Under the pieces are notes generated by a model, which had not been told where the DNA came from, made no database searches, and worked only from the letters and a program-made list of their open reading frames with translations. The position numbers and the translations under genes were made by a program. From Certhia americana (lineage: Eukaryota > Chordata > Aves > Passeriformes > Certhiidae), in contig CM031857.1 in NCBI GenBank assembly GCA_018697195.1, positions 65,348,774 to 65,412,773 on the forward strand: 64,000 nucleotides of DNA. Direction: 5' to 3'. Shown here piece after piece: positions 13,161-24,758 of the stretch (the first letter of the stretch is position 1; each line of letters starts with the position of its first letter).

Positions 13161-16100
13161 TCTTCTTGTCTTTTACTAATACTTCATGTCTGACTGATTA
13201 TTATTTGTTTGCTAATGATATAGCATGAATGTTTTCTTTATATAAATGCATAAAGCACACATCAGAATTAAAATAAAATGATTAGTATTTTCAGGTTTTG
13301 ATTTTTCTGTTTAACATCTTTAATTTGCTTAGCTGAGCTTAGTAAAGAACCTAAGCAACAAGAAAAAAACCCCAACAAATTATAAATCTACCATTTAAAA
13401 CAGCCATCAGGATTGAGCCAGAATATTTCTCTTAGTGTGTAATGGTAATGTGCACATAATTAAACCATTAAAATTTAACGTTAAAATATAATTAAGAAAA
13501 GACAACAAATGTATAACGTGAAAAATCAGCTTATTCACAGATGCTGTAGTGTGTACCTGACTGTACTTCTGAAACTTGTAGGCAAAGTAGGGATACAGGT
13601 TAGGGTTTTTTTGTTGCACATAAAACATGCTGTGTTAATTCAATTGTCTTCTCTAGGGAGTTAATCTTAATTTCGGTGGCACAACTAGGAAGTAGCAGTC
13701 TTTGCTTGCCCAGTCTCTGGATACCTTCCAACATCCATGTGATCAGGTGCTGAATTTAATGCACAACACTCACTCATGTCTGGGAGTTTCTAAATTAAAA
13801 TATAGCAATGTATCTGCACTTTCTAAAATAACTCTGAAGGTCTACTCTAAATCTATTGGCTCATTTTACATTGTTAATTACCTAGCAAAAAAAAGGTAGC
13901 ATAAAAATACCAAAATAAAGTTCTGGTTTTCTCAAAAATAATTTTATTTAATAAATATAAGGATGATAAGGTATGAAACAATAAAAATCCAATATCAAAC
14001 ATCTGTGAACTTCTTAGAGAGATCATGTAACACTTTATACTGATATTTCTTTGACCAAGGTAACAGAAATTTATTTTTTTTTAATTTCAGTAAAGAAAGT
14101 GTTGGGATCTTTAAATATGTGGAAATAAACCAAAGAATTTCAGAGCAGATGGTGAGCAAATTAGAAATAAATACTTCAAATATTAGTGATCTAAGGTTTT
14201 ATTGTTCTAATGTGTTCAGCACCAAGTCTAGCTTAAAAGTCATATGCTGCCTCTTGCCACAGAGGGACTGTTGAACATTTGGACTGGATTACTGAGTGGC
14301 AAACAAATATTTTTTCCTCTTCTCTCCTCCCCCAAATCTGTTTAAAAATGAAGAGAGATTTCATTCTAAACATAATTGCTAACATAATCCCATGCGAATA
14401 AAGTTAACTAACCCTGGAAAAATAAACAGATGACTAACTTTAATCAGAGAAATGAAGTCATCATTATGCTTGGTTTATAAAATAGATTTTCATTGTCAAA
14501 GATAACATAACGGGTGGGGGGGAGTGTGTCTGTTATTTTGGTTTGTTTATTTTGAGTTAGCTGTTCTACCTTAGACTGTTTAGGTCCACCCCTGAATAAC
14601 TACCACATTTATTGTCTGTCTTTTTAACTGTTGCATTCTCTGAGTTTCAAATTTCTCAGCATGAGCTGTCTGCTTAATTCCATCCAAGTAGTGTGTAATG
14701 AGAAAAGAATTTTCCCTGTCTACACTAATATAGCTTATTTTATTTCCTGAACCCAAACCACCTGTTCAGATTTTCTATTTAAAGCTTTGTAAGGCAATCA
14801 ACTACCTCACGACATTTGTGCTGAAATGAAAGGCAGTCAGAATGAAGCTGCGACTTCTTCAAACCTGGTCCAACAAAAGGCATCACCTACAGAGCACTTT
14901 CTTGGCTCCAGGGTCAGGTGGAGTTCACTTCATAAAATTCTCAGCAGATCTCATATGTGATTTTCTTATTTATGTGAAATTTAATGAAAATATTTATAAA
15001 TTTAATTCTGCAAGAGATTTTGAGATAAAAAGAAATAAACTACTATAGAATTTATTTTAAAATCTTTCTAAATGTTAAAATTACTTAATAAACTTTTTCT
15101 GAGTCTGAAGGTATAAATCTAGGCCAAATCAACTTATTATAGCACTTCTGTGACTAGTCTATACTATAAGAACCTTATCTCAGTACTGACAAACTGAGAT
15201 TAGCTCATCTGAAAAACTACATTCCAAAGAGACAAGACAAGAAAAAGTGTTCTAGAGTAAACACAACTGCAAACTTAAGACTGGACTTTGCCTACCACTA
15301 TAAAATAGATCCTCATCCAAAATCTCTTTAATTTTTACATTTTTGCAGATCAAATGCAGTTTGCATCCTGTGGAATAAGGGCAATGGAATAAAAAGAAAG
15401 TTGTTTTAACACGAATTTGGACTATTTTTTCAAACTTTCCTCTTTATCAACACTTTGACTTTGTCATTTAAATGTACATCTCCAAATACAAGCTCTGTAT
15501 GAATTTTGGCTTGAGGAAAGGTCTCATTCAGTCCTTCCTAGAGGGAAGACTTTGCAGAAGAGGGATCAGCCAATGCACAAGATCAGCCTAAATATTTCCA
15601 TAATTAAAGCACAATATTGTAAAATGCATCTGAAACAAGGCTTATATTTCTGAAGACATAAGAGAGAGAAGGCTCAACTTCTTAGGAACAGTATAAATCT
15701 AGAAAAATGGCAATAAGAAATCTGTAGGGATATGTGGTTACAAGAAAGGTTTGAAAATAAATAGCTATGTTGCTTTGTGTCTCTTCAGCCTACTTAACTG
15801 ATAAATTTATCCACCCTTTTCCCTTTCTTTCCCACTTTTCTGTAAATATGAGGGAAGGAGGCTGGGGAGGGTAAACAGAACATTGAAGTACAGGGAAAAG
15901 AGAAAATTATTCCTCTTGAACTACACAGACAAAGCAACAAAAAATCCCAGATCTTTCGCTACACAAAAAGGCATTAGACCTAGGATATGTAGGCACCTTG
16001 ACTCCAAAGATTTAAAGCTTTCCCCTTCGCCATTCCTGTTAATTATTTTCAAATCTGTGTAGATATAACACCTTCTTCCTTCCTTTTCATTAGCTCATGA

Positions 16101-16580
16101 ATGTCTGCAAGACAGAAGTTCTGGTCTGATAATACCTGCTGAAGCACAAAACCCCTCCTGTGGATGCCAACTCAGAGCCAGTGAGATTTAAATGCTGGAG
16201 CTGGTTCAAACACCTAGGAAATTTTCAGATAAAATCTTTACTAAAACAAGTTAGGATTGAAAGTGCATTTTATGGGAGTTCCTGTAACCTCACCAGAATA
16301 TTATCATTTCCTTGCAAGAACTCTGCATGCTTTAAATAAATTGTCACAGAGTGGCATCTTAAGTAAGATTAAAAATAAAAGTTGAATGTCTCCATACACT
16401 CACATGAAGCTAAAACTATCTTTCATAACAAGAATCATTTCATCTGTATTTGTTAATTATTCTTCCATGCCATCATATCCAGATGTAAAACATCATCTAA
16501 AATTACTCAAGACTCCACCTTTTTTCAAGTACGGGATTCTGAATGAAAACTAGATTAGGATCCTAAATTCATGGTACAAA
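13161..16580. other. AT-rich unique sequence, nothing recognised
   Basis: No transposon, RNA gene or convincing exon is seen. A G8-containing patch (gggtggggggg) lies near 14,513-14,523. Frames of 65-68 codons here are featureless. Confidence 0.5.
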
Positions 16581-16612
16581 AGAAAAAAAAAAAAAAAAAA
16601 ATTTAAAAAAAA
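16581..16612. repeat. Poly(A) tract
   Basis: A19 (16,583-16,601), TTT, then A8. It is a simple homopolymer repeat with no retrocopy body recognised upstream. Confidence 0.85.
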
Positions 16613-18228
16613 TATTAAACTTTATTGTATCTTAGCAAGTCAAAGACTACCAGATGCATCCTACATAAGAAAGATTTCTTTTTTTTAAAATATACTTTGG
16701 GGAAGTGCTAGATCATAGACACCGCTTCCTCAGAACCTTCTTTCTTCTCTTTTCACAGACATTTTTGCTGTTCTTACACAGCTTAAGTTTTAACCAAAAG
16801 GAAACTGAACAAGAAATCAAACTGTATGCTGACATTATTTCTTTGGGTGTTTTTCCTAGTGAACAAGATTCACTCACATGGAGTTTCACTGAAAGTGGCA
16901 GTGAGATTTAAAAGAAGAAAAGAGAAAATGGCAATGAACGACCACTTTTTTTGGTGTATAAATGAACCATCCAGTCTACAGTTTAAACACAAAAACACAG
17001 TCAACCCTGAACTTAAACTTTAGGTAAATGGGCTACTGGAAAAAAGAAAGTTTGCTCTTATGTAAAACTGTCTTTAAAGATGGTTATTTTTATAAAGAAC
17101 AAGAAAATTACATTTGATTCGATTCTTGAAAGAGTAAAATCTAACACCAAATGATGTCATAACTACTATATAGATACTCAGATATTAACCTATCACAACT
17201 AAATCCACATACTGCAACTAAGTCCTAACTGATTATACTGAATCTGTTACTAACAGAATAGCTAAAGTACCAATTCATATCACAATTATCAAAATCAGTT
17301 TCCTTCCAAAGAAAGCTTCTTTATATTGATCCTTTCTTTTCCTCTCAAGCATTATTTAAACTCTCGTAAGACCTTGCTTCTGCAGCTGCAGAAATTGTAA
17401 ACTATATTGAAGTGGAAATGAAATTAGTGCTGCTGCATGTCACTCTACAATACAGGTGCTATATCTGTGCATTTATATAATGTGGTACCACCATAAGCAC
17501 TCTCTGTGGAAGCATGTTATGTATTTATCATTATTGCTAAAGTAACAAGTTTTAAGTAGAGTGCCTGGAAATACCCAAAACAGTCTTGAAAAGACAAATG
17601 GCCTCTGTTTTCCTAAAACCACATCAGTTAAACAGTGGAAAAACTTTGGTGCCAGTGACTCATATGAGGCACAAGAAGCCTAGAGCAATAGTTGCAATCC
17701 TCATTACCAAGCACGGCAGATACCCTTTCATTTTTCTACTAAAATGGGCAGCTTTCCCTCTTCTCTTATTTCAAACACTCAAGAATTAGCTTTGGAATAC
17801 TGATGACTGCTTCAATTTTAAAATTATAAAAAATAATATACATCATCTGCAGAGAAAACTTCTTTGTCAGGTGACAATCTCACGTAGTACACTCTATAGC
17901 ACGAAAGGTTTCATCTCACCTACCTATGGAATGTCAACAATTACCACATGCTCTAAGCAGAAGCGGTCTTATCTCCAAAGAAATCTTAACAAGCAAAGAC
18001 AGTAAAAACCAGGAGGGGCCCAAGAAGTCCCAAAGAGCATTAAATTGTATCCTCTTAGGCTACAGATGTGTCCAACAAGGAACAGACAAACTACTTAAAC
18101 CTTTGAATGCCTTGTGCATAAGTCAGAACTAAGCACAGCAACTGCAACCACTGAAAGCAACAGTCCCAAATATTTGAATGAATTTAGTTATAAGGAATTG
18201 AACAAGACCTACAGTACAGTTATTAAAC
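16613..18228. other. AT-rich unique sequence
   Basis: No recognised gene or repeat. The overlapping frames at 16,705-17,023 and the frame at 17,586-17,789 have no recognisable motif. Confidence 0.5.
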
Positions 18229-18250
18229 TGAAGTCCCTATAGGGACTTCA
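18229..18250. other. Perfect 22-bp palindrome without spacer
   Basis: The 11-base arm TGAAGTCCCTA is followed directly by its exact reverse complement, with the centre at CTATAG. The symmetry breaks at the next base on each side. It sits in otherwise unremarkable unique sequence and is not inside a recognised transposon. It may be a dimeric protein-binding site, a remnant of a terminal inverted repeat, or coincidence. Confidence 0.9.
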
Positions 18251-19184
18251 AACACAGCACAACGTACAGTGCACAAGAAAAGCAATTTCATAAAAGTAAT
18301 ATCTCAAACATAACATTTTGAAAAAGATGCTGCGAGCAAAAACTAGTACAGAGATTCTCTAGTTACCACCTGGAATTTTCTCATTCATCTACACTTCCCC
18401 CTCAAAGCCACAGATCTACAGACTCTCCACTGCTGGTTTTTCTCTGTCAAATATCTTTTCACTCAGCTTTAAACCTGTCTCTCTTAGGTCAAACAACTTT
18501 CCAAATCACTAATGCTAATGGTTAGAAGGGTCATTTTCAAACCAAATTTCCATACTTTAAAAGAATAATGAGACTTAAAGAGCAAGCTGTAGTGTTCCAA
18601 ATACCTATGTTTTGGGAGCAGACAAAATACCATATTATTGATTAGGACAGACAGCATCAAACTAGAGATTCATACCAGCCATGCACACTGAAAGGCAGTG
18701 ACACAAGCAGATGAATTACTTCAGCCAAAGGAAACCACGAAGCAGAACTTACCAAAAGCATTCAATAACACAATAACAGCACAGCTCTGGCCTCTGAACT
18801 TTTATGACTTGGTTTCTATGAATGCTATTTTTTTTTTTTTTTTTGAGCTTGAAGCACTCAGTGCTGTACTTACATCATGGGGGTTTTTTTCATTAATTCA
18901 TAAGAGTATTAGGAAGGAGCAAGTAGGGTCAAACTCTAATTCTTCTCACAAGCTGTACAGAAGGAATACTTTCAGACAACAGGAAGGAAGGCTATGTCTT
19001 TTGACTTATTCTGCCACAAAATAAATTTACTTGAAGGGACACATTAGTAGTGGCACTGTCTGAGATGTTAAGACTGATCATCTCTGGCTGAGGCAACTTA
19101 AGGTGTTAATTGTTTTCAAGATCTTTCAGCCACATGACATGGTCTTCCTTTCCTCTGGCAGAGCTTAGTAAAGGGAATATATAG
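18251..19184. other. Unique sequence with T17 run
   Basis: A T17 homopolymer lies at 18,828-18,844 inside an open frame (18,698-19,024). The frame contains the resulting Phe run and has no recognisable domain. Nothing else is identified. Confidence 0.5.
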
Positions 19185-19275
19185 CTATTTATATTTATTT
19201 TCATATTTATATTATATTTATATTATATATTTTTATATTTATATCTATAATATATGTATGTTATATTTAAACATA
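19185..19275. repeat. AT-rich imperfect microsatellite
   Basis: About 90 bases built almost entirely from A and T, with recurring TTTATAT and TATTATAT units. It is a degenerate low-complexity repeat. Confidence 0.85.
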
Positions 19276-21208
19276 CAATTTCTACCCTCACTGGTTATTT
19301 AAGTTATTCTTAAAACTAATTGGGTTTTTGCCCTCAGGTTTCTCCTAAACTGATGTTGCTTCCTAATGCCCCAAGCCTAGAGAGCATTTCAAAGCTTTAG
19401 TGAGAACTGTGGTGAAAAACAAGTACATATATTCCACTACTCATAGAAATTTCATCAATATAGCTAATGTAATACTTCTGTTCCTTGTCTAAGATAATCC
19501 ACCATGAAATAAAATTTCCAGTAGCCTACTGAAACAAATACTTCTGCAAAAATAACTGTTCTTCAGATAATGCTTTTCTAAGTTAATTATTCTGAATGAA
19601 AGAATGACTGCAATTTTAGGTAATGAAATGAGGTATGAAAAAGTTTTGGGATTGAGAGTCAGAAGGATGCATACAGCAGTAAAAATTGCTTAAATCAAAA
19701 TACACCAGGAAACTAACAGTCAAACCATTGACGTATAAAAACGTTATGAATGCTTTAGAAGATCTTGTTTTTCAAAGTGAAGACGATTTGATAGTTGCTT
19801 AGAAAACACAGAGAATATTTAACATAGATAACACTTCATATATTTGTCTGGCTTCACATTTTCAACATAAACAAAAAAGGGTGAATGTTTTTTAATAAAT
19901 ATGTACTTTACAGTTCGTTCAGTCAGGTGAACAAAAAGACCATTTATCTTACCCTCCATGTAGACACTTAAAGCACAGATGTTGCCATTTGAGTTTGTCA
20001 CTCTGTGATCTTTTTGTAATCCATGTTAAGCAATAAGCACTTTTATGTCACAATTCACTTATTTTCTACGCCTACCTGATGATGATATTAATAGCTCTGT
20101 AGAATTTCTCTCTGCTGACTATATGCAGAGTCTAGATGACAAGCTCAGATGTAGACATTTACACTCTACACTGCAGAGAATAAGGGAGACCAGTATCACA
20201 CTTCCTCTCTTAAAATTGAATTCACTGATTGTACATTAGCCTAAAGTGGTAGAATCTGTACTCTGAGCTGCTTTACCAACCAAGTTGCCTCTCAATATTA
20301 AAAATCACTGATTCTTCTTCTGCAAAGTATCATTCCATTAAATATTCCTTTAAACCAGCTTTGAATCCTTTCCAACTTAAATGAAGGTGGGGGAAAAAGA
20401 CCTGCTAAATGTTAAATTAAAGGAAATTAACTTTTTTTTTTTTAATTAACCTCCAGCTTTTCATAAAGGCAACAATATCAATTTATATAGAGTGAGTACA
20501 AAAAACTCCAAGAGAGTTCAATGAAACATGCAGAGAATACAATTTAAAGGAAAGAAAGTTCATCAGTATTTTTAAAATGATCTGCATGTCTTTGAATCGC
20601 TTGCACACTAGAAAAGAACGTTCCTCACAAAAGCCTGGTGTATCTTCACATCTCATTCTGAGAAAATAAGGCAGATGCTATTCTATTTTTGACACATCTC
20701 TGTCAGTAGATCCTGCTCCTGGGAAGTTTAACATCATCTACTCTTCTGTCAGACATGATCAGTTATACACAGATGCAGACATGGACTCTTCACTTGTGAT
20801 TTTTTTTTCCTTATTTCACATTTTGACTTGCAGTCATGAAAAGTGATACAGAAAAAAGTTTTTAACATATAATGATTTTTTGTATCTCTATAATTAGATA
20901 ATTGCTGTATTTTTGTAAGTCATAATAATTCAATGTATTTTAAAATTAGTAATTTACAAAGTAACATGACAAGAGATAAACCAGATGGCTGCAAGTAGAT
21001 ACTCTAAAAACAACAAACCAACTTGTAACATGGGGCAACTGATAGAATAGAACATCTTAGAATTTATTTATGGGCCTAAGAAACTCCAAATAATTTCAAA
21101 AATAATTATCTAGACAAAAAACAGGAAAATAATCAGTGTTTAAAGGACCACTTGAAAGGGGGAAGCTAATGTCATGTTTTGAAGTTTCTTAAAGCATCAT
21201 ATGATATG
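19276..21208. other. AT-rich unique sequence
   Basis: No gene, RNA or transposon recognised. A T12 run lies at 20,432-20,443. The 64-codon frame at 20,045-20,239 has an acidic patch but no domain that I know. Confidence 0.5.
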
Positions 21209-21211
21209 CAG

Positions 21212-21473
21212 AACTTCCAGTAAACACAACTGCAGAAGTTTTAGGGTTCAGTTAGTTCACAAACACTATGCTGGTTCTGTGTTTTTTATAGATTCCAGTA
21301 AACAAATAAAATTCCATTTGGTTAATTTGTGACTTAGCAAAAATAGATCTACAAAATATGAAACAAAACCACGTTTTTAAGCATAGCTCATTTCAGTACT
21401 TCATATGTACTCTTTGCAAAAATACATGATACAGGCACCATACAATTAAAAAAAACTTCCAGTAAACATAACT
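21212..21473 (+). promoter_or_regulatory. Three identical forkhead-core 12-mers
   Basis: TTCCAGTAAACA occurs at 21,215-21,226, 21,293-21,304 and 21,457-21,468, always on the plus strand. Each copy contains GTAAACA, the canonical forkhead (FOX) recognition core. Copies one and three agree over about 20 bases (21,212-21,231 and 21,454-21,473) with a single mismatch. The intervening DNA is not otherwise repeated, so this does not look like a simple tandem duplication. A cluster of FOX sites in an enhancer is one explanation and old dispersed duplication is another. Confidence 0.5.
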
Positions 21474-22224
21474 ATGATTTTCATTGCAAAATTCCCATAT
21501 CAAAACATCTAGATAGTGTTTTTTTCAGCTAGATCACCAGTTACTGTACCACTTAAAGCTGTCTAAGAACAGCTAAAGATTGCCTATTAATCTCTGCGTT
21601 ATGATGTGTCATGAATTCTCTTGATTCCTTATTTGAAATTCCACTAGTATGCGTTCAGCCCCTCACCTTTTTTTAAGTATATCCATTCTTTATTAGCCAA
21701 GGTGCCAGGCTAGGTTCTTTCTATGAGTAACTAGTCTTTCCTGTCCACAAAACATGTAAAGCTTTGTCATTTTTCTTATCATCTTAACTACTGACTTCCA
21801 TCATGGTTCTTGCTTCGTGAGTATTGGAATCATTTATGATATCCTTTACCAATTACTGAAGAGTAGACATATTTTGTAACTTAACTAAAAATATTAGATC
21901 TGCATGAAAGAATGGCTATAATGTCAAAAATCATAGTCGTAGTTCATAAAAAAAAATTGAGTACACATACAACAAAGATGACAAAACAGCAACAGCTTTT
22001 TCAAAATTATCTCAGGTATTTAAAAATTATTCCTTCCTATGCTGTCAGTTCTGAAAGTTCAGTTTCCATTCTAATAAGTATTTAAAAGATATGTATTCAG
22101 CAATAAACCACAAAGATATTAATTTTACAGGTAAGTAAACAAAAAATGAAAAGTTTCATTTTCTTGGACAAACAGAATGTCACAGTGGAGAGAAACTAGT
22201 AGCAGAGTTCATCGAAAGTCAGGC
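21474..22224. other. AT-rich unique sequence
   Basis: No feature recognised. A further GTAAACA at 22,135-22,141 overlaps a consensus splice-donor-like CAGGTAAGT (22,128-22,136). Without an exon this is probably chance. Confidence 0.45.
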
Positions 22225-22800
22225 TTTGGAACAGCCTTTTCTAATAATACATTAATGTCCAACACACATGGTGATGACACAAAGTTGGAAGAGGATTGAG
22301 AATTACACTGAAAGAACAGGACGGTCTTGAGGAAAAATGAATTTTAATGGAGCAAAGTGCAAGGTCACTCACTCAGGGGCTATAAATAAGAGTAGCTGAT
22401 GCAAGCTAAGAACTCCTAAGCAGGGAATAACGAAGGAGAAGAAATATCTGGGTTTATTAGCTGATCCCTGGGTGATTATCAACACCAATGTGCCACAGTG
22501 ATGAAACAGACAAATCTTCTTGAACATACCAGGCAATGTACTTCTAGGTGGATCAGAAACTGTGACTGACATAGGAGGTGTCAGTGGAACCTTTTGCCTG
22601 TATAGCCTTAGACAACCTCCTTTAGAAGAGTAAAATTCACCAACGAATAGAAGAAACAGAGAAGGACCAAAAGCATGATCTTAGAACGTGAAGGCTCCCA
22701 AGGCAAGGTTGAAAAAGTTTGACTTTCCTAGTATTGGAAAAGTAAAGGTTGAGGTGGGATATAATTCTCAGCAACAGGAAAGGTCTGATGGATTTTTAAG
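22225..22800 (+). mobile_element. Ancient diverged CR1 LINE, internal part
   Basis: This matches the reverse transcriptase C-terminal coding region of CR1 at intervals: 'tgatgacacaaagttggaag', 'agcaaagtgcaaggtcactc', 'caatgtgccacagtgatgaa' and 'aggttgaaaaagtttgactt', in the correct order for a sense copy. Divergence is high and the reading frame is broken. The usual CR1 3' tail is not recognisable, so the copy is decayed at both ends. The 97-codon frame at 22,688-22,981 overlaps its end and is not a gene. Confidence 0.75.
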
Positions 22801-24740
22801 GAAATATTCAGACACAGGAAACTGCAAGCTGCTCCAGTTACAGTGTTGTGATAAAAATGATCCCAGTCACTGGAATGAACAGTCCTCTACCAGCTCACAC
22901 AAAGTTATTGGTGCTAATGGCCATGCAGAGAAAAAAACAAAATTAAAAGGAACTTTAACCTATAGATTCACCAAAAATTAAACTGGTTGAGGAAGTGCTA
23001 CACTGCAGTTTCCACAGTATTTCTTGTTTCATTATTTACCTGTCTGTTATCTGATGACTTTTTATGCTAACCAAAAATGGTGTGTGAACAATTTCTCACC
23101 TTTGAAGTGGTATTAGTTTGAGCAAAATACATCTCTTGAAAGCATGTTTAAGGAGCTACCAATGGGATGCGATGACTGCAAGGCTTATTTCTAGTAATGC
23201 AAAATGAGGACAAGCAGTCCAGATATTACACCTCAATTTAATATCGCCCACTATGACAAACTTGAGAAAAGTCTTATTTTCATCTGCATTCAACAATATG
23301 TCTCAAAAGTCCATATTATTACTCCATAATAGCTATTGAAAATGCTTGGAAAATGAAATTCAGAAGAAAAACTTTGATACCAAAGCATCGTAAAAGAAAC
23401 CATAATAACTAATAATTTTTACATGAAATACCAAGATCAAAATTCCTTGATTCTAAACAGTTTCAAGCCTAAACCTTAAGCACTACTTCCTTCAGTCATT
23501 TTATTTCATATTACAAAATTGTATTTTTGCTTAAATTCTGACATGGTTTCATAAATGTATACTTGATAGGAAATTACAACATTATACTGTAAATACTTCA
23601 GAGAACTGTAATATAGTAAACCTTTAAAAGTCAACATTTTTAATGAATCACAGCTATTCACAAGTGATTCAAAGAACATACATCACTATAACTTCTCCCT
23701 GGGTTTTTTTGCCTTTTACTGGTAGAAAATACTTTTCATTATGAAAACTTTTTAAATACAGAGCTGTTAAATCCTTTAGAAGTACATAATGTTGTAAATT
23801 GCAGTGAGTAATGCTGATCTAATAATAACATGTTTTCCTTACTTAGTCTTTTGTTTCAAGCAAAAAGATATATGGATTAAATGCTGATTTTAGGAGACTT
23901 TGCTGTTAACTTCAGAGTTCCAGTCAAAATCTAACTGAGGATTCCATAATTGCTTAAATAGCAGCTACTTTTACAATTGTCCTTAATTAGGTCCCAATTT
24001 AGCAAATCACTTGGCCATATGCTGAGGTCCCACTGGATTTAAGAATGTGCATAGAGTTGTGCACATGCATCAGACCTTAGCTGAATTGGGCTTTAACATT
24101 AGACATTTTAAAATTCTTTTAATTTCAGATACTTCTGAAAGTAGCCTTTCGATTTTTCTTATATTTCTCCAAAGTTCTTGGGGATTTCAGCTACAATTGC
24201 TTCTCAGTATTACACATAGGCATACAATTTTTCTACTTGGTAAGTTTATTTCTAAATCTAAGGCTTGGCTTGAAAGAGAACTTCAAAGTAATTAAATACA
24301 TTAAAAAAAAATTTTAAAAATACATTTAAATAAAAAAAAAAAAAAAAAAAGGAAATCTACTAAGAAGTAGTTGGAACTGAAATCTCCAAGAGTGGACAGA
24401 CTCATTACCCAAGAAAATTAAAGAACTGAAATTCTTGTGGCTGCCAACCAAATTCAAGTAATTTTGTTTTCCTACAAAACTCTGACATTTCTGGAGCCAA
24501 ACACATAATAGGAAAGCTTTTTTTCCCCCAAGGGGCATGTTCACTTCTCCCTCCTGTGCAGCTGAAATTGCATATATATTTGTCTAGTGATACTGATCCT
24601 CTGTGCTGAGACAAGAACTGTCCTTTGGGTCTTGTGGAGCCTGTAGCAACAGGCCTCTCTCATCTGGACATATCATCTTGGCAATATCAACAAACTCTGC
24701 CTTCAAATTCCCAAATCAGTACAATAAACTACAGGAAAAG
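22801..24740. other. AT-rich unique sequence with A19 run
   Basis: A19 at 24,332-24,350 is the only repeat identified. No exon-like or RNA-like structure is recognised. Confidence 0.5.
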
Positions 24741-24758
24741 ATATATATATATATATAT
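24741..24758. repeat. (AT)9 microsatellite
   Basis: Nine perfect AT dinucleotide units, flanked by GAAAAG and TTTGG. Probably length-polymorphic. Confidence 0.9.

Noticed and set aside
22128..22141. Consensus donor CAGGTAAGT followed by AAACA
   Set aside because: A nine-base match is expected about once in a window of this size over both strands, and no exon precedes it.
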